Origin: Microcaldota archaeon | Lineage (GTDB): Archaea; Micrarchaeota; Micrarchaeia; Micrarchaeales; CABMGC01 | DNA length: 33,756 nucleotides | NCBI GenBank assembly: GCA_028866835.1 | Contig: JAGWHJ010000012.1 | Location: forward strand, 1-33,756 | Reading direction: 5' to 3' | In this document: positions 6,349 through 13,710 of the stretch, in pieces | How the letters are laid out: the number at the start of each line of letters is the position of its first letter | Position numbering within the stretch: position 1 is the first letter of the stretch | Notes under the pieces: generated by a model | Told to the model about the DNA's origin: nothing | Databases searched by the model: none | Seen by the model: only the letters and a program-made list of their open reading frames with translations | Program-made: the position numbers and the translations under genes

Positions 6349-9123
6349 GTGGTTGCATCTGCAAAAACGGTAAAGGCAAACGCCGACAAGAAATCTAAGA
6401 GGATGCAGACTGCGATAGAGTACCTGTCCATATATTCCTGGGCACTCATCATACTGATAATAGCGATAGTCGTCATCTCATATCTCGCCCTGAACAGGGG
6501 CAATACCGCCGAAACCTTCCTTCCCTCGACGTGCTACCTGAGCACGGAGCTTAACTGCCAGAACATAATCTTCATGTCCAACATGTCAGGCGCGAAGGCT
6601 CTCATAATCTTCAAGAACGACCTTCCCACCAACATCTCATTCGCGTCAAGCGCGTTCACCATAGTGCCGGGTTTTTCAGGCGCGTCGTACAAGGGCAATT
6701 GCTATCCTGCTAACGCCGTCCCCGGCTCCACCGTATCATGCACCGTCAATCTCGCCAACTACAACGCGCATCTCGGGGCGCAGCTCAATCCAAAGCTGGA
6801 GGTCAGCTACAAGCTCTGCGCAAACGGAAAGTGCGCTTCGCAGGTGAACACGTCGGGGAGCTCCACGGTGTACGTATCCTCCCTTGTCTCTGTTCGCGGC
6901 GTGACGCTGTACACGAACACCCGCACCGGCGATGTCTCGGTCAACGGCGTCCCGTACCCTTCCGGAACGACGGTGCTCTTCATAGGGAACCATACCTACG
7001 GCATCTCCGCTGTACCCCCGCCTAAATACTCTTTCGTTAACTGGACCTATTCATCAAGCATAACCCTCTCGTCTGCGGCTGCGCAGACGACAAACGCGAG
7101 CACGTCGTCAAACGGAACCATAACCGCAGTGTTCGTCGGTCCTCCTGGCGTCTCGCTCACCGCGCAGGAGACGAACACCACGCAGGGAAGCCATGACCTT
7201 CTGACCGCGCAGATAAACGGCGGCACGAGCCCCGACACTGTCGTGATATGCGGCAACTCTTCGGTGCTCGGCGCAATGAACAGCGGTTGCGTCGACCCTA
7301 ACGGCTATCTCGCGTCAAGCGGAGCATCGGGCTCCGGCACTTACGACACTGTAGGCCTGCCTTCTGGATTGTACACGATGCAGGCATGCGATGCCACGTA
7401 CCACAGCGAGACCGGCAAGACGGAATGCAGCAGCACGCTGAACCTTGTCATAGAGCCAGGCGTCAGCATATCGATACAGAGCACACAGGTTCTCATCGGC
7501 CAATCCGACATAGTAACGGGCAGTGCCACTAATGTATCAAACAATGTGACTGTGTGCGATGACTACAGCGGCCATGCGACATACTACGGCTGCGGCAACG
7601 TCGCTTACAACAAGAAGGCCGTATCGGGAATAGGGACGGCGAGCATCAACACCGACACCTATCCGCTGACATTCTACGGCAGGCTGCAGTTCGTGGCCTG
7701 CGACAGCTCCTTCTACAAGGCCACGGGAAGGCCCGACTGCACCGGCCCTCTCTCCCAGGACGTTTACGTAAAGCCCATCGTCACGCTGTCATTCTCCACT
7801 GGTTCCGCAACCTGGGGGTTGTCTGATCCTGGCACCGCGTACGTCAGGGACGGCGCCGGAAACATAGTGCCCGATACGGTGGTTATCTGCGGCACGTTCA
7901 ACTCGGGATCCGGGTATGCTGCGTGCGCAGCCCCGTACAACTACGGGCCGTATGCAAGCGGCACCGGCACTACCGCATGGGATGCAGGAACGGGCAACGG
8001 CTACGGCACATACACGTACGAGGCTTGCGACGCTTCATTCTACTACACGTGGGGCGTGCTCGACTGCAGCGCTCCGCAGACCGTTACCATAACCCCATTG
8101 ACGCTTACCGTCTCGATGTCGCCTGGCGGAGTGGTAGATCCATATGGCGTGTCATGCGTGGCAGCGAGATACTCGATATATCCGGGCAACGGCGGCGGCG
8201 CTTCGGGGCAGACGTGCGCAGGAGCAGGTTACCCCGACCCGTCAAGCCCGCAGTACGTGCCCTACGGGGCAGTTGTCGACTACGTCGCAACCGACATAGC
8301 GGGCCCGAGCAGCTGGGAATCGCCGTCAAGCGGATGGAGCCTGGCGGGCTGGTCAACCGGAGGCAATGCAAACCCCAGCGATCCCGAGATACCTATGACC
8401 GGGTCGGCGAATATCCAGGGCACATTCTATCCTTGCCTCACGACAGGCGCGGACTTCGGCGACCAATACGGGCCTGTGTACGCTGCCTGGGTGACTGGCG
8501 CAGGCTGCTATCCTTACGGCTCGACTGTTGGGGTGACGATAAAGCCGCCAGGAGGGAAACAGGTTTGCAGCGGATGCCTTGGCCTTTGGTATGACGGATG
8601 GGGCATAAACACGCTGCAGGTCTACGGAAGCTTTTCCGGAAATTCAGGCGGCTGCAACACCCCGTCACCTGTCGTCACTAGCGATTTCGTCACCTATGGG
8701 TACGTGCCTGCCTGCACCATATATTTCACCATAACCGGGCCTACATACGCCTACGAGCCCTTCATGCCATGCTATACTGCGCAGACGGGATCTTCAGGGC
8801 ACGGCCTTGTCCAGGTCAGCGGCGGCGCTTTTGTCAGTGATACGGATCCCCAGTGCAGTGCCTACGGCGACACTGCATACATAGGAGCGAGAGGCACCGC
8901 AGGGCATTCGTTCAACTTCTGGGACTGCTATAACGACGGAATGCAGCTCGCGGCATACGGCTATCAAACCCCCGTACCTGTCTACAATGCCTATGGATAC
9001 CAGTGCTATGGCGACCAGTACGACTGGAACACGCTGATAGATTACGGCACGTACGGAGGGCAGGCCGCTTCTGGGTCATTCACGCTGACTAATCCTGCCA
9101 TAGAGGTTGCGTACTTCACTTAG
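6349..9123 (+). CDS. Very large Cys-rich surface protein with a class III (pilin/archaellin-type) signal peptide
   Basis: The N-terminus KSKRMQTAIEYLSIYSWALI is an archaeal class III signal peptide: a basic stretch, a short QTAIEYL motif and then a hydrophobic helix. Such proteins are cut by a prepilin/preflagellin peptidase and assemble through the helix. Archaeal pilins are usually 100-300 residues; this protein has about 924. After the helix come roughly 135 residues, an InlB B-repeat-like domain (about 185-265, with YSFVNW and ITAVFV), three tandem Cys repeats of about 107-110 residues (about 265-366, 367-476, 477-584; each with VVICG-like, ACDAS(F/Y) and DCS-like cysteines), and further Cys/Gly/Tyr-rich domains to the end. 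GTG 6349 is preferred because GAGGAG lies 8 nt upstream; GTG 6340 overlaps it. Likely a cell-surface adhesin or filament tip, probably disulfide-bonded and glycosylated. Confidence 0.85.
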   Translation: MVASAKTVKANADKKSKRMQTAIEYLSIYSWALIILIIAIVVISYLALNRGNTAETFLPSTCYLSTELNCQNIIFMSNMSGAKALIIFKNDLPTNISFASSAFTIVPGFSGASYKGNCYPANAVPGSTVSCTVNLANYNAHLGAQLNPKLEVSYKLCANGKCASQVNTSGSSTVYVSSLVSVRGVTLYTNTRTGDVSVNGVPYPSGTTVLFIGNHTYGISAVPPPKYSFVNWTYSSSITLSSAAAQTTNASTSSNGTITAVFVGPPGVSLTAQETNTTQGSHDLLTAQINGGTSPDTVVICGNSSVLGAMNSGCVDPNGYLASSGASGSGTYDTVGLPSGLYTMQACDATYHSETGKTECSSTLNLVIEPGVSISIQSTQVLIGQSDIVTGSATNVSNNVTVCDDYSGHATYYGCGNVAYNKKAVSGIGTASINTDTYPLTFYGRLQFVACDSSFYKATGRPDCTGPLSQDVYVKPIVTLSFSTGSATWGLSDPGTAYVRDGAGNIVPDTVVICGTFNSGSGYAACAAPYNYGPYASGTGTTAWDAGTGNGYGTYTYEACDASFYYTWGVLDCSAPQTVTITPLTLTVSMSPGGVVDPYGVSCVAARYSIYPGNGGGASGQTCAGAGYPDPSSPQYVPYGAVVDYVATDIAGPSSWESPSSGWSLAGWSTGGNANPSDPEIPMTGSANIQGTFYPCLTTGADFGDQYGPVYAAWVTGAGCYPYGSTVGVTIKPPGGKQVCSGCLGLWYDGWGINTLQVYGSFSGNSGGCNTPSPVVTSDFVTYGYVPACTIYFTITGPTYAYEPFMPCYTAQTGSSGHGLVQVSGGAFVSDTDPQCSAYGDTAYIGARGTAGHSFNFWDCYNDGMQLAAYGYQTPVPVYNAYGYQCYGDQYDWNTLIDYGTYGGQAASGSFTLTNPAIEVAYFT

Positions 9124-9162
9124 GCAATTCCTTGTTGGGCACAATTCCGCCAAACGGAAAGG

Positions 9163-9173
9163 CTTTTAAATTT
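9163..9173 (+). promoter_or_regulatory. TATA box for the secreted protein at 9246
   Basis: CTTTTAAATTT predicts a start near 9194. A small inverted repeat, TTCCG-CCAAA-CGGAA (9145-9159), lies directly upstream of its BRE and could be an operator. Confidence 0.5.
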
Positions 9174-9245
9174 CGGATGCAATATTCATATACTTAGGTA
9201 TGCACTGGGATCTGGGGGGGGTGCATCATCTGAGAGGGCCATTCT

Positions 9246-10205
9246 ATGGCACAAAAAACGCGCCTGGCTGGCAGGCACATAGAAAGGGAAATAGAGAGGG
9301 ATGCAAGGATCTCCGACATTGCGTCTAGTGTCAGGGGCGGCATTGGAAATGCCAGCAGGGGATTATTAAAGAGATTAAGGAGGGGCGCGGGGATCGGCAC
9401 AAGGGCTGCAACTTTGTCTGCGGCCGCCCTGTTCGTGCCAGTGCCTCCAACTGCCGCAGTAGCCCAGACGGAGCCTCCAGTCGCAATAAAGATCCTTCAC
9501 CGGGACATGAATTACAGCTCATTCGGAATCCAGTTTTCCGTGATCTCTCCTCAGCCAGGCCCGATCACCTTCTCCTTATCGTACGAGCCGAAGGGATCAA
9601 GCACGCAGGCTTCTCTCGGCAGCTGGCTTAACGGCGCAAACCAGCTATCGCAGAGTGCCCAGCTGGGCTACCACGACCTCAAGGGCATGGCACCTGGGTC
9701 AACATACGTCATCATGGTCACTGCAACATATCAACTTTACACGCAAGGCAAGTACGGGTCCTACCCGACGCCGGGCAGCAGCCCCGTGCTTATAGGCATC
9801 GCATCAACCGACCTGACCGAGCCCAAACGGGGCCAGCTAAAGAATCCAAAGAACATCAGCGTCTATGGCGGTTTGGGAGGCAATGCAAGCATATCGCAGT
9901 CAGCAAGCAACACCGTAAAGGGGAGGAAACACAAGGTGATAGAGGTCTTCCTGCAAAACAGGCTGCCGAAAGTGGGCGATAGGGACCGGATAAAGATAGA
10001 GGCATTCGGCCACAGGGCCAGGGGCACCGTTCTCAGGCTCCAGATAAACCACCATACGGTCATGGTAAGCCGCAACAGGCTTATCGCGCACTACACTCTC
10101 ATCCCAACGCAGGGCGGTCCCGAGACCATAACGGCAACGAACCTCACCAGGGGGAACAGGGCTTCGGTAACCCTCAATGCGGATGCATACAAGCATGCCG
10201 GTTAA
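9246..10205 (+). CDS. Secreted beta-rich protein with an unusually long N-region before its hydrophobic stretch
   Basis: 319 residues, family not recognised. The first 50 residues are strongly charged (RHIEREIERDAR, KRLRRG); a signal-like hydrophobic stretch follows (ATLSAAALFVPVPPTAAVAQ, about 57-76) with a plausible cleavage site at AVAQ. RLRRG is twin-Arg-like but not a clean Tat motif. The remainder has a fibronectin III-like region (GPITFSLSYEP, LKGMAPGSTYVIMVTATYQ, about 105-175) and a basic C-terminal beta domain (RIKIEAFGHRARGTVLRLQI, GPETITATNLTRG) with no Cys. It is probably extracellular and may associate with the surface protein encoded just upstream (inference). An in-frame TGA at 9231 excludes earlier starts; GAGAGGG about 8 nt before the ATG can serve as the ribosome site. 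Confidence 0.75.
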   Translation: MAQKTRLAGRHIEREIERDARISDIASSVRGGIGNASRGLLKRLRRGAGIGTRAATLSAAALFVPVPPTAAVAQTEPPVAIKILHRDMNYSSFGIQFSVISPQPGPITFSLSYEPKGSSTQASLGSWLNGANQLSQSAQLGYHDLKGMAPGSTYVIMVTATYQLYTQGKYGSYPTPGSSPVLIGIASTDLTEPKRGQLKNPKNISVYGGLGGNASISQSASNTVKGRKHKVIEVFLQNRLPKVGDRDRIKIEAFGHRARGTVLRLQINHHTVMVSRNRLIAHYTLIPTQGGPETITATNLTRGNRASVTLNADAYKHAG

Positions 10206-10230
10206 CGCTGTCACAAGACGGAATGCCAAG

Positions 10231-10240
10231 GTTTAAATAA
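10231..10240 (+). promoter_or_regulatory. TATA box for the tandem Alba gene
   Basis: GTTTAAATAA predicts a start at about 10262 and a leader of about 35 nt to ATG 10297. Confidence 0.55.
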
Positions 10241-10296
10241 TATCAGCGCGATTAATAGTAGGGGAACTCAGTAGTGTCCGCTTAACGGTCGATAAC

Positions 10297-10917
10297 ATGG
10301 CAGAAGAAATCGAGAGCAGCAGGTCGGAGGGTGCAATGCCTGAGAATGTGGTGCTCATCGGAAAGAAGCCGCCAATGAACTACGTGCTCGCAGTGGTCAC
10401 GCAGTTCAACAACGGCGTCAAGTCCGTGAAGATACGCGCCAGGGGAAACGCCATCTCAAGGGCTGTCGACGTCGCCGAGATCGCAAGGCACAGGTTCGTC
10501 CAGGACCTAGGCAATCCGAGCAGCGAGAGGATAAACATCGGCTCGGAGGAGATAACGAACGAGGACGGGACCAAGTCAAAGGTAAGCTCCATAAGCATAA
10601 TACTCAGCAAGAGCGCAGGCGCAAAGGTCGCGGACGTTCCGCAGGACAGCGTTGTCCTGATAGGAAAGAAGCCGCCGATGAACTACGTGCTTGCCGTAGT
10701 CACGCAGATAAACGGTGGCAAGGATTCCGTGATGATAAAGGCAAGGGGAAACGCCATCTCAAGGGCCGTTGATGTTGCCGAGATCGCAAGGCACAGGTTC
10801 GTCCAGGACCTAGGCAATCCGAGCAGCGAGAGGATAAACATCGGCTCCGAGGAAATCACGAACGAGGACGGCACAAAATCAAAGGTCAGCTCGATAGAGA
10901 TAACGCTCTCAAAGTAG
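10297..10917 (+). CDS. albA: Tandem (two-domain) Alba chromatin/RNA-binding protein
   Basis: Alba (Sac10b) is an abundant archaeal DNA/RNA-binding chromatin protein, normally about 90-100 residues and working as a dimer. Here two full Alba domains are fused in one 206-residue chain. Both contain [19 protein letters not shown], the RNA/DNA-contacting KKP Lys pair, [21 protein letters not shown], and the [16 protein letters not shown] hairpin. Their period is 101 codons, and 71 bp (10474-10544 and 10777-10847) are identical in DNA, so the duplication is recent or maintained by gene conversion. The chain is likely a covalent pseudo-dimer. Two starts are possible: ATG 10297, or ATG 10336, which follows GGAGG (10326-10330) by 5 nt and would remove a 13-residue acidic N-tail. 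Monocistronic, with its own TATA box and a T-rich end. Confidence 0.95.
   Translation: MAEEIESSRSEGAMPENVVLIGKKPPMNYVLAVVTQFNNGVKSVKIRARGNAISRAVDVAEIARHRFVQDLGNPSSERINIGSEEITNEDGTKSKVSSISIILSKSAGAKVADVPQDSVVLIGKKPPMNYVLAVVTQINGGKDSVMIKARGNAISRAVDVAEIARHRFVQDLGNPSSERINIGSEEITNEDGTKSKVSSIEITLSK
10474..10544 (+). repeat. 71-bp exact direct repeat, copy 1 (Alba domain 1)
   Basis: Identical to 10777-10847, offset by 303 bp. It encodes the AEIARHRF-to-NIGS part of each Alba domain; the rest of the two domains has diverged, including at synonymous positions. Confidence 0.9.
10777..10847 (+). repeat. 71-bp exact direct repeat, copy 2 (Alba domain 2)
   Basis: Second copy of the segment at 10474-10544, in the C-terminal Alba domain. 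Confidence 0.9.
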
Positions 10918-10921
10918 CAAC

Positions 10922-10930
10922 TCTTTTTCT
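10922..10930 (+). terminator. Possible T-rich terminator after Alba
   Basis: TCTTTTTCT begins 4 bp after the Alba stop. Archaeal termination commonly uses such T tracts without a hairpin. Only a weak signal. Confidence 0.35.
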
Positions 10931-10950
10931 GCGGTCTGTGTATCTGCATG

Positions 10951-10960
10951 CTTTATATAT
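10951..10960 (+). promoter_or_regulatory. TATA box with a downstream AGACCTTA element
   Basis: CTTTATATAT predicts a start near 10982, 10 nt before ATG 10992. AGACCTTA (10970-10977) lies 7 nt past TTATATATGA; the same pair with a 6-nt spacer occurs before the gene at 32649. Confidence 0.6.
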
Positions 10961-10991
10961 GAGGCAATGAGACCTTAGTGCGTGATGATAT

Positions 10992-11681
10992 ATGCAGGCC
11001 CAAAGAACTTTGCGACCAAGGACTTATGTCGAATTTGATAGAGGTGACATGGCTAATGCCACACTACCAATGGCTGCGGGCAGAGACATAGGTGCCGCAC
11101 TAGGAATGCTGCCTTTCGGAACGACCTCCCTGAGGTTCTTCGAGAGGTTCGAGGTGCAACCTTCACTGGAGATTAATGGATCCAAACCCTTCCATCTGGT
11201 ACAAGGCGAACTTATTGTCGGAGACTTGAAAGGTCAGCTGCTCGGTGATGTAAGGCAGCAGACATACGTTGAGTTCCGCATGCCAGGCGCCCGCACAAGG
11301 GAGATGGAGAGCGCTCCTGTGCCAGTTGAAGGCAGAAGCCTAGCATCCATACTTGAGATGATGCCGCCCAGTGCGGTTGGGTTCAGGCTCTTCGACAGAT
11401 TCGAGACGGGGCACGGCAGCGGCAGGGCAATGAGCGCAAGGATCAACGAAACAGGCATATTCTATCCCGGCGGCAGGATAATGGACATCGAGGATGTGCG
11501 CCGCGAGGAACCAGAAGCAACGGCTCTTATCGCCAAGATGGAGGACGGTGACATTCCTATGATGGTAGAGGCGCGCCAGGTCGGCACGGCCAGGCCTGCA
11601 AGGCACACTTTTTATGGGCGGGATTTCGTATTCTCCGAGGAAAGGCTCAGGGAGCTTCGTCCTGCTTTGCGTCTGCTCTAA
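10992..11681 (+). CDS. Unknown soluble protein made of two tandem ~80-residue repeats
   Basis: I do not recognise this 229-residue protein. It has a clear internal duplication: residues 11-90 and 91-170 both begin TYVEF, continue with an (A/V)(A/E)GR(D/S)(I/L)(G/A)(A/S) helix, then LPFGTTSLRFFERFEV or MPPSAVGFRLFDRFET, and end in a short beta stretch with an (E/R)I(V/M)(G/D) core. The last 60 residues (EEPEATALIAKMEDGDIPMM onward) are not repeated. There is no signal peptide or TM helix and no Cys. The transcript is near-leaderless (10-nt leader). The fold may resemble a pseudo-dimeric small-molecule binding module, but nothing in the sequence fixes a function. Confidence 0.78.
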   Translation: MQAQRTLRPRTYVEFDRGDMANATLPMAAGRDIGAALGMLPFGTTSLRFFERFEVQPSLEINGSKPFHLVQGELIVGDLKGQLLGDVRQQTYVEFRMPGARTREMESAPVPVEGRSLASILEMMPPSAVGFRLFDRFETGHGSGRAMSARINETGIFYPGGRIMDIEDVRREEPEATALIAKMEDGDIPMMVEARQVGTARPARHTFYGRDFVFSEERLRELRPALRLL

Positions 11682-11701
11682 ATATGGCGGAGCGGAAACT
11701 A

Positions 11702-11720
11702 ACCTTTAAAGCCCTTTATA
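11702..11720 (+). promoter_or_regulatory. Two adjacent TATA-like boxes before aspS
   Basis: ACCTTTAAA (11702-11710) and CCCTTTATA (11712-11720). The second places initiation at about 11742, so the TTG at 11744 would begin a leaderless mRNA. Confidence 0.5.
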
Positions 11721-11743
11721 CTGCATGATAATAAGGGGTTTCC

Positions 11744-13045
11744 TTGGACACTTCATACAGGGACTACTACGTTTCGGAACTCGGCCCGGAGATGGACGGG
11801 AAGGAGGTGCGCATCGCCGGCTGGGTCCACGAGGTACGCAACATCGGCAAGATAGTGTTCCTAATACTCCGCGACCACAGCGGCCTCGCGCAGGTAATCG
11901 CAAAGGAGGGCACCGCAAGCGAGAAGCTTATGAAGGAGATGAACCTGCCGAAGGAGAGCGTAATCGCGGTGCGCGGCAAGGTGAAGAAGAACTCAGAGAG
12001 CAAGTACAACGGGATAGAGATAGAGCCGTCGGAGCTGATGGTTCTCAATCCTCTCTCATCGCAGATACCATTCGAGGTCACTGGCAAGGTCCCCGCAGAC
12101 ATCGAAGTGAGGCTTGACAACAGGCACATAGACCTCCGCAGGCTCGAGACGACCTCCGTGTTCAATATCCAGTCAACGATACTGAACTCCTTCAGGAGCA
12201 CCGCAATAAAAGCAGGGTTCAACGAGATACGCACCCCGTCCATAGTCGAGGCTGCAACCGAGGGCGGAGCCGACCTTTTCGGGATAAATTATTTCGAAAA
12301 GACTGCCTTCCTCGCGCAGTCGCCCCAGCTCTACAAGCAGCTTGCCGTCGTAGGGGGCATGGACCGAGTCTTCATGGTCGTTCCGGTCTTCAGGGCGGAG
12401 AAGCACAACACCGTCTACCATCTAAATGAGATAACGCAGATGGACATGGAGATGGGATTCGCGGATCACAACGATGCGATAGCGATGCTCAAGAAGGTCG
12501 TGAAGAACATACTTGCGGATGTATCGAAGAGGAACGCGGATGACCTCCGCAGGCTCGGCATCGAGCTGAAGAAGGGCAAGATCATAGAGATAACGTACAA
12601 GAAGGCGGTATCGAAGCTCAATTCGAACGGCATAAAGATAGAGTTCGGGCAGGATTTCAACCGCGAGCACGAGGAGATGCTCTGCGGCCTCCTTGGGGAG
12701 ATGGTCGTAGTCAAGGAGTATCCATCGAGCATAAGGGCCTTCTACAGCATGCCAAACCAAAAGGACAAGGAGATATGCAACAGCTTTGACATGCTCTACA
12801 AAGGCCTGGAGATCTCGAGTGGTGCGCAGCGTATACACCTCCCCGATGTCCTCATTCAATCGATCACTGCGCGCGGCCTGGATCCGAGCAACTTCGATTT
12901 CTACATCAATGCCTTCAGGCAGGGCGCGCCGCCGCACGCCGGATGGAGCCTGGGCCTCGAGAGGCTCACGATGAAGATAACCGGCATGAGCAACATACGC
13001 GAGTGCTCGATGTTCCCAAGGGACAGGGTAAGGCTCAAGCCGTGA
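11744..13045 (+). CDS. aspS: Aspartyl-tRNA synthetase, probably non-discriminating
   Basis: Charges tRNA with aspartate. The 433-residue protein has the archaeal/eukaryotic layout: an N-terminal OB anticodon-binding domain (about 1-105), then the class II catalytic core with AQSPQLYKQL, motif 2 FRAEKHNT...HLNEITQMDMEM, EISSGAQRIH, and motif 3 GWSLGLERLT near the end. In Thermococcus AspRS a Trp in GWVWEV enforces specificity for tRNA-Asp; here the same place is His (H29 in GWVHEV), the residue found in non-discriminating enzymes that also make Asp-tRNA-Asn. This implies Asn-tRNA is finished by a GatCAB-type amidotransferase elsewhere. TTG 11744 is the only start that keeps the conserved N-terminus and fits the TATA spacing. 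It begins an operon with nth and EndoQ. Confidence 0.95.
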   Translation: MDTSYRDYYVSELGPEMDGKEVRIAGWVHEVRNIGKIVFLILRDHSGLAQVIAKEGTASEKLMKEMNLPKESVIAVRGKVKKNSESKYNGIEIEPSELMVLNPLSSQIPFEVTGKVPADIEVRLDNRHIDLRRLETTSVFNIQSTILNSFRSTAIKAGFNEIRTPSIVEAATEGGADLFGINYFEKTAFLAQSPQLYKQLAVVGGMDRVFMVVPVFRAEKHNTVYHLNEITQMDMEMGFADHNDAIAMLKKVVKNILADVSKRNADDLRRLGIELKKGKIIEITYKKAVSKLNSNGIKIEFGQDFNREHEEMLCGLLGEMVVVKEYPSSIRAFYSMPNQKDKEICNSFDMLYKGLEISSGAQRIHLPDVLIQSITARGLDPSNFDFYINAFRQGAPPHAGWSLGLERLTMKITGMSNIRECSMFPRDRVRLKP

Positions 13046-13049
13046 TGCG

Positions 13050-13706
13050 ATGCCCTTCAAAAAACTGGACCAGGAGCAGGCAACAAAGGCGATCGAGGCG
13101 CTGGAGAAGGAGTACAAGGACGCCCACTACTACCTCAACTTCAGGACGCCTGTCGATCTCGTGGCGGCTGCAATACTGTCGGCACAGACCCACGACGAGG
13201 TGGTTAACGCGGTCACTCCTGAGCTCTTCAAGAAGTACAAGACCGCAAAGGATTACGCCGGCGCTGACACCGAGGAGCTCATGGGATACGTAAAGCGCGT
13301 GACCTTTGCGGGCAACAAGGCCAGGAACATAATCAACACGTTTAAGATCATTGAGGAGAAGTACGGAGGCAAGGTGCCGAACAAGATGGAGCAGCTTGTC
13401 GAGCTTCCTGGCATAGGCAGGAAGACTGCCAACACGATACTGATAAACGCGTACGGGATAGTCGAGGGCATACCAGTGGACACCTGGGTGATAAAGCTGT
13501 CCGGGAGAATAGGGCTGTCGGCATCGAAGGACCCCGACGACATAGAGCAAGATCTCATGAAGACGGTAGACAGGAAGTACTGGAAGAACATCACCTACGT
13601 ATTCAAGACGCACGGGAAGAAGGTATGCCAGTCGCAGATCCCTGTCTGCAGCATGTGCCTGATAAACAGGACATGCCCAAGGAACAACGTCGCGAAGAGC
13701 AAGTGA
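13050..13706 (+). CDS. nth: Endonuclease III (bifunctional DNA glycosylase/AP lyase)
   Basis: Excises oxidised pyrimidines and nicks the resulting abasic site during base excision repair. Its 218 residues match the family length. The helix-hairpin-helix LPGIGRKTANTIL contains the catalytic lysine K125, and D144 in IPVDTW is the conserved catalytic Asp. C193-X6-C200-X2-C203-X5-C209 is the complete [4Fe-4S] cluster loop. In the region after D144 the usual VDTHVxR is VDTWVIK, so the His and Arg there are replaced by Trp and Lys, a possible change in lesion preference. It begins 4 bp after aspS and ends 4 bp before EndoQ, so the three genes are probably co-transcribed. Confidence 0.95.
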   Translation: MPFKKLDQEQATKAIEALEKEYKDAHYYLNFRTPVDLVAAAILSAQTHDEVVNAVTPELFKKYKTAKDYAGADTEELMGYVKRVTFAGNKARNIINTFKIIEEKYGGKVPNKMEQLVELPGIGRKTANTILINAYGIVEGIPVDTWVIKLSGRIGLSASKDPDDIEQDLMKTVDRKYWKNITYVFKTHGKKVCQSQIPVCSMCLINRTCPRNNVAKSK

Positions 13707-13710
13707 ATTA

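Noticed and set aside
7923-8594. 223-codon plus frame inside the large surface protein gene
   Set aside because: Out-of-frame reading rich in Arg and Gly; the main frame is continuous with clear tandem repeats.
9200-9250. Phase-variable N-terminal extension of the secreted protein through the G8 tract
   Set aside because: Changing the tract to join ATG 9200 with the 9246 frame would run into the in-frame TGA at 9231, so length change cannot make a fusion.
10441-10847. Treating the Alba duplication as two separate genes with a broken stop
   Set aside because: The frame is continuous with a 9-10 residue linker between domains and the second domain lacks its own promoter.
11725-12117. Plus-strand frame starting at ATG 11725, overlapping aspS
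   Set aside because: Arg/Gly/Glu-rich composition typical of an out-of-frame reading of aspS; the AspRS frame is certain.
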